Assembly: GCA_035048485.1 (NCBI GenBank)
Contig: CM068592.1
Location: 36,588,001-36,652,000, forward strand
Source: Pteria penguin
Taxonomy: Eukaryota; Mollusca; Bivalvia; Pterioida; Pteriidae
Reading direction: 5' to 3'
DNA length: 64,000 nucleotides
In this document: positions 62,994 through 64,000 of the stretch, one piece after another
Layout of the letters: every line of letters starts with the position of its first letter
How positions within the stretch are numbered: the stretch's first letter is position 1
Made by a program: the position numbers and the translations under genes
The notes under the pieces: model-generated
Seen by the model: the letters and a program-made list of their open reading frames with translations, nothing else
What the model was told of the DNA's origin: nothing
The model's database searches: none

Positions 62994-62995
<2 letters not shown>
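60684..62995 (-). other. 5'-most intronic sequence, nothing else seen
   Basis: AT-rich sequence upstream of the 60683 acceptor. I searched by eye for a phase-0 donor that could feed that exon and found none convincing. Small open frames at 60721, 61360 and 61655 look random. Confidence 0.6.

Positions 62996-63089
<94 letters not shown>
62996..63089. repeat. (AT)n microsatellite, about 46 units
   Basis: About 93 bases of uninterrupted AT. It is self-complementary and can extrude a cruciform. Confidence 0.98.
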
Positions 63090-63092
<3 letters not shown>

Positions 63093-63740
63093 CCTTCCTT
63101 ATATATATAATGTAAAGCGGCAATTTTTGTTTTTGAAGATTTTCAAACATGTAGAACAAAAAGGCCATGTACCAAACGCTTAGTGGAATAGTACTTATTC
63201 ACACAGCGGCTCATAGGGAGCCTACCGCGTGTATCATGATATGAAAAGGGACAAATAAGTCGATGATGGGTTTCCATCTTATCCATGTGTCCACTACACT
63301 ACATGCCGAAATCCACGCATGTTTCACTGATAATGATATACAACATATACAAGGCCATGGATGTCACCACACGGAGATTATACACAATCCGTATACAAAC
63401 TAACATCATGAATTTAACAATACAGTGCATGGTATACTGATACGATTCCTCTAGAGAAGCGAGAATTAAACAAGATACTTATCCATAGCCTCACATTTAT
63501 AACAAAGGAACATTCGTAGACAATAACCCATGTCACGTACTGCCTGGTACTTTATGTACGTATGTATGAATCGAACTGGTCGTGACGAGGGTAGTTCACA
63601 GCAAACCAAAGTTTGAAGCAATTACAATCTGTGCTGACACTTAGTAGATGCTTCAGGTAAGAAGTGGTGTAATGCGAAATGCGGCATTAACAGGTGCCGG
63701 GTCGCTGTGACACCCGTGATGGTCCTCCGGGAATCAGAGG
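63090..63740 (-). other. Stretch with nothing recognised
   Basis: AT-rich, no repeat or supported open frame. It may still be intronic or 5' to the AMPK gamma gene. Confidence 0.6.
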
Positions 63741-63870
63741 CGAGACCCAGTGCCCGGGAGAAGCCAGACCCAGTGCCCGGGAGAAGCCAGACCCGGGCGA
63801 AGTCAGATCCAGTGCCCGGGAGAAGCCAGACCCAGTGCCCGGGAGAAGCCAGACCCAGTGCCCGGGAGGA
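63741..63870. repeat. 23-bp GC-rich minisatellite
   Basis: Five to six copies of GAGAAGCCAGACCCAGTGCC plus CGG, with one copy shortened. It produces repeat-type frames on both strands that are not genes. Confidence 0.93.
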
Positions 63871-64000
63871 GTAGGAGTCTCCTGTTTGTCCAACAACATC
63901 TTTGATGAATATTGATTCTGTATATATAAGATCACATTCTGTATGAAAGGGACGCTCGGACATGAAGTGTCCAGCACTGGCTGTATGGGATAATTGTTGT

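Noticed and set aside
63622..63977. GSGFSRALGLASPGHWVW repeat protein
   Set aside because: It is produced by the 23-bp GC-rich minisatellite; the start is unsupported and the frame shifts with copy length.

Overview
The window is eukaryotic, AT-rich, intron-dominated genomic DNA, most probably from a bivalve or a related mollusc. That placement is an inference. It rests on the closeness of the encoded protein to animal AMPK gamma subunits, on tRNA-headed SINEs with a TTTTACGTC-type tail, on frequent TACATGTA words, and on very many different minisatellites. No part of it looks bacterial or viral.

Nearly the whole window is one gene on the minus strand: the gamma (regulatory, AMP/ATP-sensing) subunit of AMP-activated protein kinase, of the long PRKAG2 / SNF4A-gamma type. 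I could place 13 coding exons between 60683 (5') and 291 (3'). All have AG acceptors and GT donors, and all reading phases join. Together they give 1671 nt, or 557 codons, with no stop. They encode the FAMPL-containing, Ser/Arg-rich N-terminal extension (exons at 60.6, 48.3-48.8 and 46.0 kb), a linker (13.6 and 12.6 kb), the conserved pre-CBS segment (11.3 kb), CBS1 (8.0 kb), the CBS1-2 connector (6.8 kb), CBS2 (6.1 kb), the connector (5.1 kb), CBS3 (4.5 and 1.3 kb) and the start of CBS4 (0.3 kb). The remaining C-terminus (rest of CBS4) lies left of base 1. The true first exon of the longest isoform probably lies right of base 64000.

Inside the large 5' introns there are four candidate alternative first exons. 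Each has an ATG, an open frame and a consensus donor in a phase that fits a downstream exon: 52.8 kb (phase 0, to the 48.8 kb exon), and 45.8, 39.4 and 34.6 kb (all phase 1, to the 13.7 kb exon). This suggests several promoters giving gamma isoforms with different N-termini, as is known for PRKAG2 and Drosophila SNF4A-gamma. These are predictions without transcript support.

The introns hold about 20 unrelated minisatellite families (units of 23 to about 140 bp), several microsatellites, a poly-C tract of about 140 bp (G-rich in the pre-mRNA), at least two SINE families (two copies with perfect 12-bp target-site duplications), and several foldback or MITE-like elements (one with an 8-bp hAT-type duplication). 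No other convincing protein-coding gene was found. Other open frames are chance frames in AT-rich or tandem-repeat DNA.
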